A DNA stretch of 64,000 bases from contig NZ_VHQI01000010.1 in NCBI RefSeq assembly GCF_006517625.1, forward strand, positions 62,001 through 126,000, read 5' to 3'. Shown here one piece after another: positions 10,374 through 18,979 of this stretch. A model generated the notes under the pieces. It was not told where the DNA came from, ran no database searches, and worked only from the letters and a program-made list of their open reading frames with translations. The DNA is from Mixta tenebrionis (GTDB taxonomy: Bacteria > Pseudomonadota > Gammaproteobacteria > Enterobacterales > Enterobacteriaceae). Position 1 is the stretch's first letter, and the number at the start of each line of letters is the position of its first letter. The translations under genes were made by a program, and so were the position numbers.

Positions 10374-11191
10374 AACATTTACCTCCGGCACCTCAGGCGC
10401 GTCGCAGTTGCTTCAACGATGCATTATGGGCAAAAAAAACGCAAAGTGCCTGTCTGGATTACAAAAGTTGCGATAGTGCTATTGTTTCCTTTTCGCTACA
10501 AAAAGTCACCGGATGAAAAGATATTTTAACGCCGGCGCGGCGGAAGGTGGCGGGGATCGCCGCTGACATCAGAAAATCCACTTTTTGCTCTTTGCTCTTT
10601 GCTCTTTGCTCTTTGTTCTGTGTTCTGTGTTCTGTGTTCCTTGTTCCTTGTTCCTTGTTTCGTTGTTCGTCCGCTGTTAGCTAAGCGAACAGATAGCGTT
10701 AGTGCTGCCGCTGCCGCCTACGTTAACGCCCGGTTTCTTTCGCTTCCGTCTGTTATTAAGTTAACCGGTACGGGAATTATTTCGTCCAGAAAATAAAAGT
10801 GAAATAACGGTGGCTGCTTATTTTATCTGCGGGTCAGAGGGTAATGAATAATATCGAAATTATTAGTTTCTTTTTTATTGATATTCCGAAAGTCGAACAG
10901 GTATGCATTGGCTGGATTAAATCAACTGACAGAGCAAATATCAAGGCTTGCTATTTGTAGTAATATTGTTATAGATCATGACAGAGCTGATGGTATGCTT
11001 TACTGGACGAGTAATTACATATAATAGCAATAATCAAAACGCTGTAAAAATCCAGGCGTTACTATTTTATCAGGAATAATATCGGCTGGATTGCGCGCTG
11101 TTAACCTGACTCTCAGATTGATTTTTTGCCTGCAATGATAGCATGAGTTAGCAATGGAAAGGGTGATAGCCCTAATTAAAAGGAGAGAAAA
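10374..11191. other. Long AT-rich intergenic region, ytfB to first peptide gene
   Basis: 818 bases. Contains the ytfB promoter side, a heptanucleotide repeat tract (10584-10660) and about 390 bases of AT-rich DNA in front of the first leader-peptide gene. Only short open frames occur (for example 10844-10960, 38 codons, with the ribosome site too close to the ATG). I support no gene in it. Confidence 0.5.
10584..10660. repeat. Eleven-copy heptanucleotide tandem repeat
   Basis: Period-7 tract in register from 10584 to 10660: TTTGCTC x4, TTTGTTC x1, TGTGTTC x3, CTTGTTC x2, CTTGTTT x1. The unit drifts by single substitutions in blocks, as expected from repeated slipped-strand expansion. The plus strand is almost purely pyrimidine plus G. 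Confidence 0.95.
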
Positions 11192-11464
11192 GTGAAAGAA
11201 CTAAATACCCAGGAGATCGCAGTAGTTTCAGGCGCCGGTATTTTTGCTGATTACGGCAACGACGTTGGTACCAGCCTTGGTGAAATCCTTGATGCGCTTA
11301 TCCTGCAGTATGGCAACAGGGAGACGGCTTACAAAGTGAATTTCGCTAAAATTGGTGCAGGTATCGGTAAACTGGTCGAACTTAGATTTGCCGAAGGTTT
11401 TAATAGCATCAGCCAGGGAATCAGCAATATCTTTAACAGTTTTGGATCCGGAAGTAAAAGCTAA
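11192..11464 (+). CDS. Leader-peptide family member 1 (microcin/bacteriocin-like precursor)
   Basis: 90-residue product with a GTG start and AGGAG seven bases upstream. Residues 1-15, MKELNTQEIAVVSGA, match the double-glycine leader type of class II microcins (compare microcin V MRTLTLNELDSVSGG). Cleavage after GA would give a 75-residue core. The core has two blocks shared by all five paralogs: a G-x-x-[IL]-x-D-[AS] block (GTSLGEILDAL) and the IGAGIGKLVEL block with GxGxG spacing, then an amphipathic tail (FNSISQGISNIF). No Cys, near-neutral charge, ends GSGSKS. Monocistronic with its own terminator. Secretion and toxicity are inferred; no exporter or immunity gene is visible nearby. Confidence 0.75.
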   Translation: MKELNTQEIAVVSGAGIFADYGNDVGTSLGEILDALILQYGNRETAYKVNFAKIGAGIGKLVELRFAEGFNSISQGISNIFNSFGSGSKS

Positions 11465-11502
11465 TCGCTGTCTGATATCACCTGCTTAATAAAACCCTGC
11501 AT

Positions 11503-11536
11503 AAGCCTGAGCTGACATTAAATAGCTCAGGCTTTT
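11503..11536 (+). terminator. Terminator of peptide gene 1
   Basis: AAGCCTGAGCT / AGCTCAGGCTT stem followed by T6. The stem core is identical to that behind peptide gene 2. Confidence 0.88.
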
Positions 11537-11951
11537 TTGTCTGTGAAAAACGATATGCCAGTGCTACTGAATTATTCACGCCAATAGATAGCTGTGCATA
11601 ATATTTAAAATATAATTATTCTGTTTTGTTTACTCTTTGCTTCATCTTCCTTTGCTTTCTGGTAAAAAAATCCTGAGCTTAAACTGAAAAATTATTTTCG
11701 CATTGGAATGGTAAATTGTCGTAATATTTTTATCACGTCTTTACATTAGGTGTTATTCTGTTTTCGACAAGGTGGATTGCGTTTAGGATTGACTGTAAGT
11801 AATAATCGTCCTCTCTTTATTACTTTACTGGCAATGAGTTAAGCGAAATTAGCCCTGTCTTAACGTTAGCGCTCAGGTTAATTAATAGCGGCAGATGGCG
11901 GCTTTAATTAATAATGAGCATGCATATTTTATTAGTTATAAGGTGAAAGTA
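11537..11951. other. AT-rich intergenic region before peptide gene 2
   Basis: No supported gene. A stretch at about 11772-11855 shares short words with the region before peptide gene 1 (GTGGATTGCG/CTGGATTGCG, CAATGAGTTA/GCATGAGTTA, TTAGCCCT/ATAGCCCT), which suggests the promoter region was duplicated with the gene. Confidence 0.45.
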
Positions 11952-12221
11952 ATGAAAGAACTTAACGTAAAAGAAATTAACGCAGTTTCAGGCGGATGCA
12001 TCATTGACAGCGGCAACGGTGAAGATATCGGTCGCTTTGTTGGCTCTATGCTTGATTCCATTGCTTCCATGTTAGGCCAGGAAGGCACCACTTATAGTGA
12101 TATCGCTGCTAAAGTTGGTAGCGGCATCGGCAACCTGTTCCAGTTCAAAGTATCAGAAGGTTTCGCTCAAATCAGCGAAGCTTTGAACGATCTGCTTAAA
12201 GGCTTGCAGCCTCAGGCATAA
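11952..12221 (+). CDS. Leader-peptide family member 2
   Basis: 89 residues from the ATG at 11952, which has AGGTG six bases upstream. The frame is open from 11895, but that ATG has no ribosome site and would bury the leader. Leader MKELNVKEINAVSGG, with a true Gly-Gly, predicts a 74-residue core starting CIIDSGNG. The core carries GRFVGSMLDSIASMLG and VGSGIGNLFQF, equivalent to the blocks in the other members. It has one Cys, directly after the predicted cut site, so there can be no internal disulfide. Monocistronic, with a terminator at 12261-12290. Function is inferred from the leader only. Confidence 0.75.
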   Translation: MKELNVKEINAVSGGCIIDSGNGEDIGRFVGSMLDSIASMLGQEGTTYSDIAAKVGSGIGNLFQFKVSEGFAQISEALNDLLKGLQPQA

Positions 12222-12547
12222 CGTCGCAAATTTGCTCTCTGGAGCAACAGTATTAATTCAGGCCTGAGCTATTTCTATAGCTCAGGCTTTTATTGTTTTG
12301 GGGACAAAACATAATGGCGCTGCATAGCGAGCCCTCAGCGTCCGGCATGGACATACACGTTTCCTGCTATGTTCCAGGCCGGTACGGTTTGCCGGAGCGC
12401 AGAAGAACTCTGACTGCGCGGTAAAAATCTCAGCAGCGTTGTGCCTGTAAACTGTTGTTCGCTCGCATCGTGAGAAGGCATATTTTACCGCCGTGGCACA
12501 GACTGATATGCTGCCTGCTCTTTGATGTATTAATGAAAGGATAAACT
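12222..12547. other. Intergenic region, peptide gene 2 to fklB
   Basis: Holds the peptide 2 terminator and the fklB promoter region. No gene seen. Confidence 0.5.
12261..12290 (+). terminator. Terminator of peptide gene 2
   Basis: GCCTGAGCTAT / ATAGCTCAGGC stem, TTTC loop side, then a T-run. Same stem core as the peptide 1 terminator. Confidence 0.85.
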
Positions 12548-13168
12548 ATGACCACCCCTTCTTTTGACACTCTTGAAGCTCAGGCAAGTTACGGTATCGG
12601 TTTGCAGGTAGGACAGCAGCTGCTTGAATCTGGCCTGCAGGGTTTACTGCCTGAAGCGATACTGGCGGGCCTGCGCGATGCGCTGGAAGGGAACGCGCCT
12701 GCCGTGCCGGTTGACGTAGTACATCGTGCGCTGCGTGAAATTCATGAACGTGCCGATGTTGTTCGTCGTGAGCGCCAGCAGGCGATGGCGGCGGAAGGGC
12801 AGACCTATCTGCAGGAAAACAGCCAGCGTGAAGGGGTAAACAGCACCGAATCTGGTTTGCAATTCCGCGTGATTACCCAGGGAACCGGACCAATTCCGTC
12901 CCGCCAGGATCATGTGCGCGTTCATTATACCGGCAAGCTAATCGACGGTACGGTATTCGATAGCTCTGTCGCCCGCGGCGAGCCGGCGGAATTTCCGGTC
13001 AGCGGCGTTATTGCTGGCTGGATCGAAGCATTAACGCTGATGCCGGTAGGTTCTAAATGGGAGCTAACCATTCCTCATCATCTCGCCTATGGCGAGCGTG
13101 GCGCTGGCGCTTCAATTCCTCCTTTCAGTACGCTGGTATTTGAGGTGGAATTGTTAGATATCGTTTAA
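12548..13168 (+). CDS. fklB: FKBP-type peptidyl-prolyl isomerase FklB (FKBP22)
   Basis: Cis-trans prolyl isomerase. 206 residues, the same length as E. coli FKBP22. N-terminal dimerisation helices (residues about 1-85) are followed by the FKBP catalytic domain (about 100-206) with [32 protein letters not shown] and the [20 protein letters not shown] end (read in pieces). It is core genome, with the GC-rich codon use of the flanking conserved genes, yet AT-rich peptide genes sit on both sides. In E. coli it follows ytfB and precedes cycA. Confidence 0.97.
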   Translation: MTTPSFDTLEAQASYGIGLQVGQQLLESGLQGLLPEAILAGLRDALEGNAPAVPVDVVHRALREIHERADVVRRERQQAMAAEGQTYLQENSQREGVNSTESGLQFRVITQGTGPIPSRQDHVRVHYTGKLIDGTVFDSSVARGEPAEFPVSGVIAGWIEALTLMPVGSKWELTIPHHLAYGERGAGASIPPFSTLVFEVELLDIV

Positions 13169-13531
13169 CGAATGGGTTAAATGATGTCTGAAAAGCGGGC
13201 AGGGCGCCCGCTTTTTTTCGCGTTATTGCCTCAGCGCTTTATGCCGCCTGCAGCACTTTATTTTTTATTTGTTATTTTATTGATATGAAATAAGTTATTT
13301 TCCGATGGTAGTATATTAACTCTATGATTTACCTGATTAAGATTAATTAAGGTAACCTGCTATCGATGATCGCTGTTAATATTTTTTTTAATATTAATAA
13401 CCTGGTAAACAGGTTGGTTCTTAAGTCTTGTCCCAATTTTTCTCTTTATGTTGCGCTTATTTAATTGAAAAGCTAAGATTTATTGCTTTTATTAAGCAAA
13501 ACGGAATTTTTATAAACTTAAGGAGAGTAAA
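13169..13531. other. AT-rich intergenic region, fklB to peptide gene 3
   Basis: Contains the fklB terminator and then about 310 bases of very AT-rich DNA leading to a strong AAGGAGAG ribosome site. No gene seen. Confidence 0.5.
13191..13218 (+). terminator. Rho-independent terminator of fklB
   Basis: AAAAGCGGGC, short loop, GCCCGCTTTTTTT. Confidence 0.88.
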
Positions 13532-13777
13532 ATGAAAGAACTTAATGCAAAAGAGATTGCAGCGGTTTCTGGCGCAGGCGTATTAGGTATTATTGGCGGA
13601 ACTTTTGCCGGCATCTGGGGCGGAATTTATGATTCAATTACCGGTCTGCTGGGACAAAATAATCACACCAGCGAAGCAGCTTCGCTGATCGGCGAAGGCA
13701 TTGGCCTGCTGTTTGAACTGAACTTCTCCGGCGGCGTTGAAGCCCTGCGTAAAGGCTGTGAAAAGCTGTTTAGCTAA
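13532..13777 (+). CDS. Leader-peptide family member 3
   Basis: 81 residues, the shortest member. ATG with AAGGAGAG five to six bases upstream. Leader MKELNAKEIAAVSGA (15 residues) predicts a 66-residue core. The core starts with a glycine-zipper-like run (GVLGIIGGTFAGIWGGIYDS) and continues with GLLGQN, LIGEGIGLLFEL and a C-terminal helix ending CEKLFS. One Cys, near the end. Very hydrophobic for a secreted peptide, so membrane insertion is plausible. A terminator and a pentanucleotide repeat follow. Confidence 0.75.
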   Translation: MKELNAKEIAAVSGAGVLGIIGGTFAGIWGGIYDSITGLLGQNNHTSEAASLIGEGIGLLFELNFSGGVEALRKGCEKLFS

Positions 13778-13828
13778 GCGCCTTATAGCTTAGCTAACGG
13801 CTGGTAGCTATCTGTTTTGATGGCTACA

Positions 13829-13866
13829 TCAAATGGCCTGTTGCTGAACGATTTCAGGCCATTTTA
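13829..13866 (+). terminator. Terminator of peptide gene 3
   Basis: AAATGGCCTG / CAGGCCATTT stem with a 14-15-base loop, then a TTATT run, about 55 bases after the stop. Confidence 0.65.
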
Positions 13867-13870
13867 TTAT

Positions 13871-13920
13871 TCTGTTCTGTTCTGTTCTGTTCTGTTCTGT
13901 TCTGTTCTGTTCCGTTCCGT
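13871..13920. repeat. Ten-copy pentanucleotide tandem repeat
   Basis: TCTGT x8 followed by TCCGT x2, perfectly in register, starting five bases after the peptide 3 terminator. Confidence 0.95.
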
Positions 13921-14621
13921 TCTTCATGTTAGTTGTATTATCCCGCCGCAATGATCGAATTCTACCCTCTGCTTTGCCGCGGCAATTTACGGTTGCAGGT
14001 TATGAGATCGTATAATTACTAATAAACGCTGTTAATGACTTCCTGTCGCGCTTCTTTTGCCATAACTACAAATGCCATTTTTATCTCAAACAGAGTGAGA
14101 TGAAGCCGAGGCCTGGTAAAAATGCGGCAGAAAAGAGTAAACCGCCTTGTCAGCTGGCGCAGACGGTAAATTAACCGCAATAAAACCGACACAACCATGG
14201 TTTTAAAGGAACAAACTCAGCGGGCGTTATCGCCGTGGCCACAGATAGAAAGAGGGCTATTATCAGCTGTTTCACACCATGGCAAAATGCCGCTAGCGAG
14301 CAGCGCTTTAAACGCCGGCTAACCTGGAATAACCCCAACTGATATATTACATAAGAAATAAATCGTTTTGTTATGATATTTCTCATCGGTTATTTGCTAT
14401 TTTCCTTTATCTGCTACGGCGTCACCTTTTTTGAGGTGGCGTGTTTTACTATTGTTTTCCTTTTAAATTTCATGCATATAAAAAACAGTTATTAACTTGT
14501 AGTTAATGATTATATTCTCAATTATAACTAGGAATTGATTGCTTTATTAACCTGGTTTTTATTATGATTTTCCTGCCTTAATCATAAGGAATTAATAAAT
14601 TAACTATACAAGGGAATAATT

Positions 14622-14909
14622 ATGCGTCAGTTAAATGGACAAGAAATAGAACAGATTTCCGGTGGCTCTTTATTTGGTCTGGAAGGTTTCCTCGGCGATT
14701 TCGGTGCGGGTATCGGCGGATTTGTTGACTCTGTAACCTCATGGCTTGGCGTTCCGACTAACATCAGCGAAAGCGGTACGCTGCTGGGATCTGGCCTTGG
14801 GAAGTTAGTTGGTCTGGAAATTGTCGGCGGTATTGATGATATCGGCCAGGGTATTATCAGCCTGATTGATAACGGCCTGAATGCAATGAAACAGGTTTTC
14901 GGCTATTAA
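14622..14909 (+). CDS. Leader-peptide family member 4
   Basis: 95 residues. ATG with AAGGGA about eight bases upstream. Leader MRQLNGQEIEQISGG ends in true Gly-Gly and predicts an 80-residue core. This is the most Gly-rich member: FGLEGFLGDFGAGIGGFVDS shows repeated G-x3-G spacing, followed by WLGVPTNISESG, LLGSGLGKLVGL and IGQGIISLIDNGL. Strongly acidic, no Cys. The acidic charge is unlike typical cationic bacteriocins and leaves room for a non-toxic secreted role. Confidence 0.72.
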   Translation: MRQLNGQEIEQISGGSLFGLEGFLGDFGAGIGGFVDSVTSWLGVPTNISESGTLLGSGLGKLVGLEIVGGIDDIGQGIISLIDNGLNAMKQVFGY

Positions 14910-15591
14910 TAATAATAATATCGGTAAGCCGCTCCTGACGCTGGCTTACTTATGCAATAAGCAGTATCACTTATAATTGATTATTTGTATTAATTTGCAA
15001 GCTAGTATTAAGCCTGATATAGATAATTTCTGTCCCTAAAAGCCAGCATAGTCTGGCTTTTCCTTCGTCAGGCATCGTTATCTGAATAAACAGGCGCATT
15101 ACATTGCTCAACCTGTTTTTTATCAGGTAAGAATTAATAAGAGTATTGTTGCGGTATTTTTTAATATCGCGGAACAATCAATTGGCATGACGCTATTATA
15201 GCCGAATAAAAATGATGCCAGATATTTATCAATAATATTTTATTGAGGTGTTTTTTGCTTGTATATCAATTAGATACTGCTTTTTTATTGTGGCGCTCGC
15301 CGTTTTATTTGATATTCGGTAAGACTTGCTGTTTTATAGTAATCTTATTAGATATTATCGTCTCTTTCGCTGTCATAATGCAGGTATGTCACAGATAAAT
15401 AATTCTCTGTCATTTTATGTTTATTTAAAGTTAATAAATTGGCGGCAGAAATATTATTATTTTTTACCCCTCGTTAATTTACTTTTTAAGCGTAAGTCAT
15501 TTTACCAGAGTAATTGCAGCACTTATGATTTATTTGCCATTCCGTAGAGAATTTCTATTGGAAGGTGATTAAATTAAATGAGGGGAATAAT
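14910..15591. other. AT-rich intergenic region, peptide genes 4 to 5
   Basis: 682 bases, very AT-rich. Contains a terminator-like hairpin at 15038-15063. Open frames such as 15326-15547 have no ribosome site and a composition expected of AT-rich noncoding DNA. Confidence 0.5.
15038..15063. terminator. Bidirectional terminator-like hairpin
   Basis: AAAAGCCAG / CTGGCTTTT stem with a six-base loop, T-run on the plus strand and A-run on its left. It is 129 bases after the peptide 4 stop. Confidence 0.65.
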
Positions 15592-15882
15592 ATGAAAGAG
15601 TTAACAAATACTGAGATCGCCCATGTATCTGGCGCTGGAATTATTAGCGATTTCGCTAAAAGCATCGGCGTAGCGATTGGTTCAATTGTAGATAATGCCC
15701 TTAAAGATCGTGGGCTGCAGAGCAGCGCTGAAGAAAGCGCCGGCCTGCTGGCTTCCGGTATCGGCAGAATTCTTGAGCTCAATGTTTTCGGTGCTATTTC
15801 TGAAATGGGCGCGGGTATCGTAGGTATTGTTAACAACAGTATTGACGTCATCAGGCAGCATAAAGGCCAGGCCGAGGCGTAA
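15592..15882 (+). CDS. Leader-peptide family member 5
   Basis: 96 residues from the ATG at 15592, which has GAGGGGA about six bases upstream. The frame is open from 15565, but without a ribosome site. Leader MKELTNTEIAHVSGA predicts an 81-residue core. The core has FAKSIGVAIGSIVDNAL and LLASGIGRILEL, then FGAISEMGAGIVGIV, aligning with the other four members. No Cys; the tail is charged (RQHKGQAEA). It ends 61 bases before the convergent cpdB, with a shared terminator between. Confidence 0.75.
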   Translation: MKELTNTEIAHVSGAGIISDFAKSIGVAIGSIVDNALKDRGLQSSAEESAGLLASGIGRILELNVFGAISEMGAGIVGIVNNSIDVIRQHKGQAEA

Positions 15883-15893
15883 TTAAAGTAGTT

Positions 15894-15924
15894 AAAAAGC
15901 CAGCCTTTTCGGCTGGCTTTTTTT
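15894..15924. terminator. Bidirectional terminator between peptide gene 5 and cpdB
   Basis: AGCCAGCC / GGCTGGCT stem with an A-run to the left and a T7 run to the right, so it works for both convergent genes. Confidence 0.88.
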
Positions 15925-15943
15925 CTGCTTACTTGTGGCTGCT

Positions 15944-17902
15944 TCAGCGCTGTGAAACGCGTTTTTGCTGTTGTAAATCCAACTGATAAATGGCAAAACC
16001 GTTACTGTCCTGCTGTTTATAATGTACCGGATAAACAGCGCGCTGCGAAATAAACTGCGCCGCCCTGGCTGATGGCGAAGTTTCGAAGCGAATATCGAGT
16101 GGAATGTCGCTGTGAATCGGCGCCAGCCGCCAGTTATTATCGGCCTGCGGATGAATTTCCCCCTGCGCCTCTGTTTGCGCGCTAATCCAGGCTGCAACCA
16201 CCGAGCGGTTTTCATCAGGTGAGGAGAAGGCGATATATTTTTCACCGGTACCGGCGAATTTCCCGCCCCAGGCGCGGTAGTTGTTGGTGGCGATTAAGAA
16301 AGTCGCCTGTGGATCGACAGGTTTACCCTGCCAGGTTAAATCTCTGATGCGTGAAGCCTGTGGATGAATCAGCTGACACTCTTCATCGTAGCGAGCGGGC
16401 TGCGTTACATCGATCTGGTAATTAACGCCGTCAATCACGTCAAAGTTGTAGGTGCGGTAGTTCCAGTTAATCAATGCCTGTGGCTGCCGCTGTTGCGGAT
16501 CGATTTGATTAAACTGTCCGGCGGAACACTCCAGCCACTCTTTTACCTGCTCCCCGCTTACTTTCATCACCACCAGCGTATTAGGATAAAGGTAGAGATC
16601 GGCCGCATTGCGGAAAGAGAGATCGCCTTTCTCCACCTCAACGTAGCTGGCCGGATCGTTTTTGCGCCCGCCCGCTTTAAACGGCGCTGCGGCGGAAAGT
16701 ACCGGCAGATTAGCCAGATCGGGATCGCCCTGAATAAAATGTTCTACGTAAGCGCGCTGAGCATTATTGACCACCTGTACCGTCGGATCGTCCTGTACCA
16801 GCGACAGATAGCTGTACATCACATCCGCAGACTTGCCGATCGGTCTGGCGACGAACTCACGCGTGGCGCGATGGGCATCGCTTAATACCTGTACCAGCGC
16901 CGCATCCTCCTGCGCCAGCGATTTTTTAGCGGCCTTATCATAGACGGGCCGCGCTTCGGCGCGCGCAGCGGTAACCTGCCAGCGGCCGCTGTCGTTATTC
17001 AGCGTCAGATCGACGATGCCCAGGTGATCGCCCCACATCCCTGGCATTACTGCCGGAATACCGTTTAGCGTGCCCTGCTTAATATCGGCGCCAGGGATGG
17101 CGGCAAAATCATTGCCGGGGAAAATCGCATGGGCATGACCAAACATAATGGCGTCGATGCCGGGCACCTGGCTGAGATACCAGACCGAGTTCTCCGCCAG
17201 CGCACGCCAGGGTTCGCTGGATAGCCCGGAGTGGGCGATCGCCACCACGACATCCGCGCCCTGCTGGCGCATAACCGGCACCCAGCGGCGCGCGGTTTCA
17301 GTAATATCATCTACCGTGATTTTGCCCTGCAGGTTGACGCGGTCCCAGACCATAATCTGCGGCGGCACAAAGCCGATATAGCCCACGTTTAAGGTATAGG
17401 TTTTGCCATCGCGTCCGGTAACCTGCTCCGGCTTAATCAGCCAGGGCGTAAAGCGCGGCTTGCCGCTTTTCGCATCGATAATATTGGCGTTGATATAGGG
17501 AAAATGCGCCCCCGCCAGCGCCTTCTGCAAATAGTCGAGGCCATAGTTAAATTCGTGATTGCCGAGATTGCCGACGCGATAGTTCAGTCGGTTCATTGCC
17601 TGATATACCGGATGCGTCTCCCCCGGCGCGATACCTTTTGCCGCCATATAATCGCCCAGCGGGCTGCCCTGAATAACGTCGCCGTTATCCACCAGTACGC
17701 TATTTTTTGCCTCGGCGCGCGCGGCGGCAATTAGCGTTGCGGTACGAACCAGTCCGTACTTATCGGTGGGCTTATCTTTGTAGTAGTCAAAATCCATCAT
17801 GTTGCTATGTAGATCGGTTGTTTCCATAATGCGTAAGTCAACCGTTGCAGCGGAAACCGCAACCGAAACCAGAGAGAGCAGCAGCGTTATACCTTTAATC
17901 AT
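15944..17902 (-). CDS. cpdB: 2',3'-cyclic-nucleotide 2'-phosphodiesterase / 3'-nucleotidase CpdB
   Basis: Periplasmic bifunctional enzyme that lets the cell use cyclic nucleotides and 3'-nucleotides. 652 residues against 647 in E. coli. Signal peptide 1-18 (ends VSAA-T). The metallophosphatase domain has [27 protein letters not shown] and FGHAHAIFP metal ligands; the C-terminal 5'-nucleotidase domain has the [11 protein letters not shown] and [10 protein letters not shown] region. Monocistronic and divergent from cysQ. Confidence 0.96.
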   Translation of the reverse strand: MIKGITLLLSLVSVAVSAATVDLRIMETTDLHSNMMDFDYYKDKPTDKYGLVRTATLIAAARAEAKNSVLVDNGDVIQGSPLGDYMAAKGIAPGETHPVYQAMNRLNYRVGNLGNHEFNYGLDYLQKALAGAHFPYINANIIDAKSGKPRFTPWLIKPEQVTGRDGKTYTLNVGYIGFVPPQIMVWDRVNLQGKITVDDITETARRWVPVMRQQGADVVVAIAHSGLSSEPWRALAENSVWYLSQVPGIDAIMFGHAHAIFPGNDFAAIPGADIKQGTLNGIPAVMPGMWGDHLGIVDLTLNNDSGRWQVTAARAEARPVYDKAAKKSLAQEDAALVQVLSDAHRATREFVARPIGKSADVMYSYLSLVQDDPTVQVVNNAQRAYVEHFIQGDPDLANLPVLSAAAPFKAGGRKNDPASYVEVEKGDLSFRNAADLYLYPNTLVVMKVSGEQVKEWLECSAGQFNQIDPQQRQPQALINWNYRTYNFDVIDGVNYQIDVTQPARYDEECQLIHPQASRIRDLTWQGKPVDPQATFLIATNNYRAWGGKFAGTGEKYIAFSSPDENRSVVAAWISAQTEAQGEIHPQADNNWRLAPIHSDIPLDIRFETSPSARAAQFISQRAVYPVHYKQQDSNGFAIYQLDLQQQKRVSQR

Positions 17903-18235
17903 GTTTTCCTCCTGAAATAAATTTTTGCCAGGATCTCAAATTAACGGGCGGGCGTTATCTTCAGGCGCGCAATTTTGTGACGAGCAACCAAAAAATAACC
18001 CTGCGCGGCGGAAAACCGCGAGGAAAGCCGGCCAGGAACGCCCGCCGCGGCAAGGCTAATGACAGTAGCGCGTCAAGTATGCTATTGATAATTAACTGGT
18101 CTGACGACAAAGCGCTTCTGGCGCGCGCCGCACGGCGCTAAAGCGCCAGCTGCTATGATTAACGTGCATGATTGTTCCCGGTAAGCGCGGGCCACGGCGC
18201 CGGGCTTATTCTGGTCATCAATAAAGAGGTGAAAA
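17903..18235. other. Divergent promoter region cpdB/cysQ
   Basis: 333 bases carrying the two promoters. I cannot identify a specific operator. Confidence 0.5.
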
Positions 18236-18979
18236 ATGTTAGAGCAAATCTGTCAGCTGGCGCGCGAAGCGGGCGAGGCCATTATGACCGTCTACCATGG
18301 CGAGGCTCCGCTCGACGTTTCTCACAAATCTGACGATTCGCCGGTTACCGCAGCCGATCTGGCGGCGCATCGCGTTATCATGCAGGGCCTGCAGCGGCTG
18401 TCGCCGGAGACGCCGCTACTGTCGGAAGAAGATCCGCCAGGCTGGGAGGTGCGCCAGCGCTGGCAGCGTTACTGGCTGGTAGACCCGCTGGACGGCACCA
18501 AAGAATTCCTTAAGCGCAACGGCGAATTCACCGTCAATATAGCGCTGATCGAGCAGGGCAAACCGGTTCTGGGCGTGGTTTACGCGCCGGTGCTGGGCGT
18601 GATGTACTCTGCCGCGCAGGGCAAAGCGTGGAAAGAAGAAGCGGGGCAGAAAACGCAGATTAAAATCCGTGACGCCCGTCCGCCGCTGGTAGTGGTCAGC
18701 CGTTCCCATCGTGACGGCGATGAGCTGGAAGAGTATCTGAAGCAGCTGGGCGAGCATCAAACCATCGCCATCGGCTCTTCGCTAAAGTTTTGCCTGGTGG
18801 CGGAAGGAAAGGCGCAGCTTTATCCGCGCTTTGGGCCGACCAATATCTGGGATACCGGCGCAGGTCACGCGGTGGCGCTGGCGGCAGGCGCGCACGTGCA
18901 CGACTGGAATGGCCGCACGCTGGACTACACGCCGCGCGAATCCTTCCTTAACCCCGGCTTCCGCGTCTCTATTTTTTAA
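18236..18979 (+). CDS. cysQ: 3'(2'),5'-bisphosphate nucleotidase CysQ
   Basis: Mg-dependent, Li-sensitive phosphatase that removes the 3'-phosphate from PAP (and PAPS) made in sulfate assimilation. 247 residues against 246 in E. coli. Inositol-monophosphatase fold with [15 protein letters not shown], the metal motif DPLDGTKEF and the C-terminal [16 protein letters not shown] motif. The stop overlaps the convergent ytfJ by 11 bases. Confidence 0.96.
   Translation: MLEQICQLAREAGEAIMTVYHGEAPLDVSHKSDDSPVTAADLAAHRVIMQGLQRLSPETPLLSEEDPPGWEVRQRWQRYWLVDPLDGTKEFLKRNGEFTVNIALIEQGKPVLGVVYAPVLGVMYSAAQGKAWKEEAGQKTQIKIRDARPPLVVVSRSHRDGDELEEYLKQLGEHQTIAIGSSLKFCLVAEGKAQLYPRFGPTNIWDTGAGHAVALAAGAHVHDWNGRTLDYTPRESFLNPGFRVSIF

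Larger units (their letters stand above)
13778..14621. other. Longest intergenic gap of the peptide region
   Basis: 844 bases with a terminator, the TCTGT repeat tract, a higher-GC middle part (about 14090-14330) of unknown origin and a very AT-rich 3' part. In E. coli cycA and ytfE lie between fklB and cpdB; I see no trace of them here. No convincing open frame with a ribosome site. Confidence 0.5.

Noticed and set aside
10584-10660. Tandem repeat considered as a CRISPR array
   Set aside because: Seven-base units with no spacers; a microsatellite.
10599-10796. 65-residue frame starting in the heptanucleotide repeat
   Set aside because: The N-terminus is a translation of the repeat (LFALCSVFCVLCSLF-like); no ribosome site.
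10844-10960. 38-codon frame before peptide gene 1, considered as an immunity peptide
   Set aside because: The purine-rich stretch is only two to three bases from the ATG, and the sequence is AT-driven. Kept only as something to test.
15326-15547. 73-residue basic frame between peptide genes 4 and 5, considered as an immunity protein
   Set aside because: No ribosome site, no TM pattern typical of microcin immunity proteins; composition expected from AT-rich DNA.
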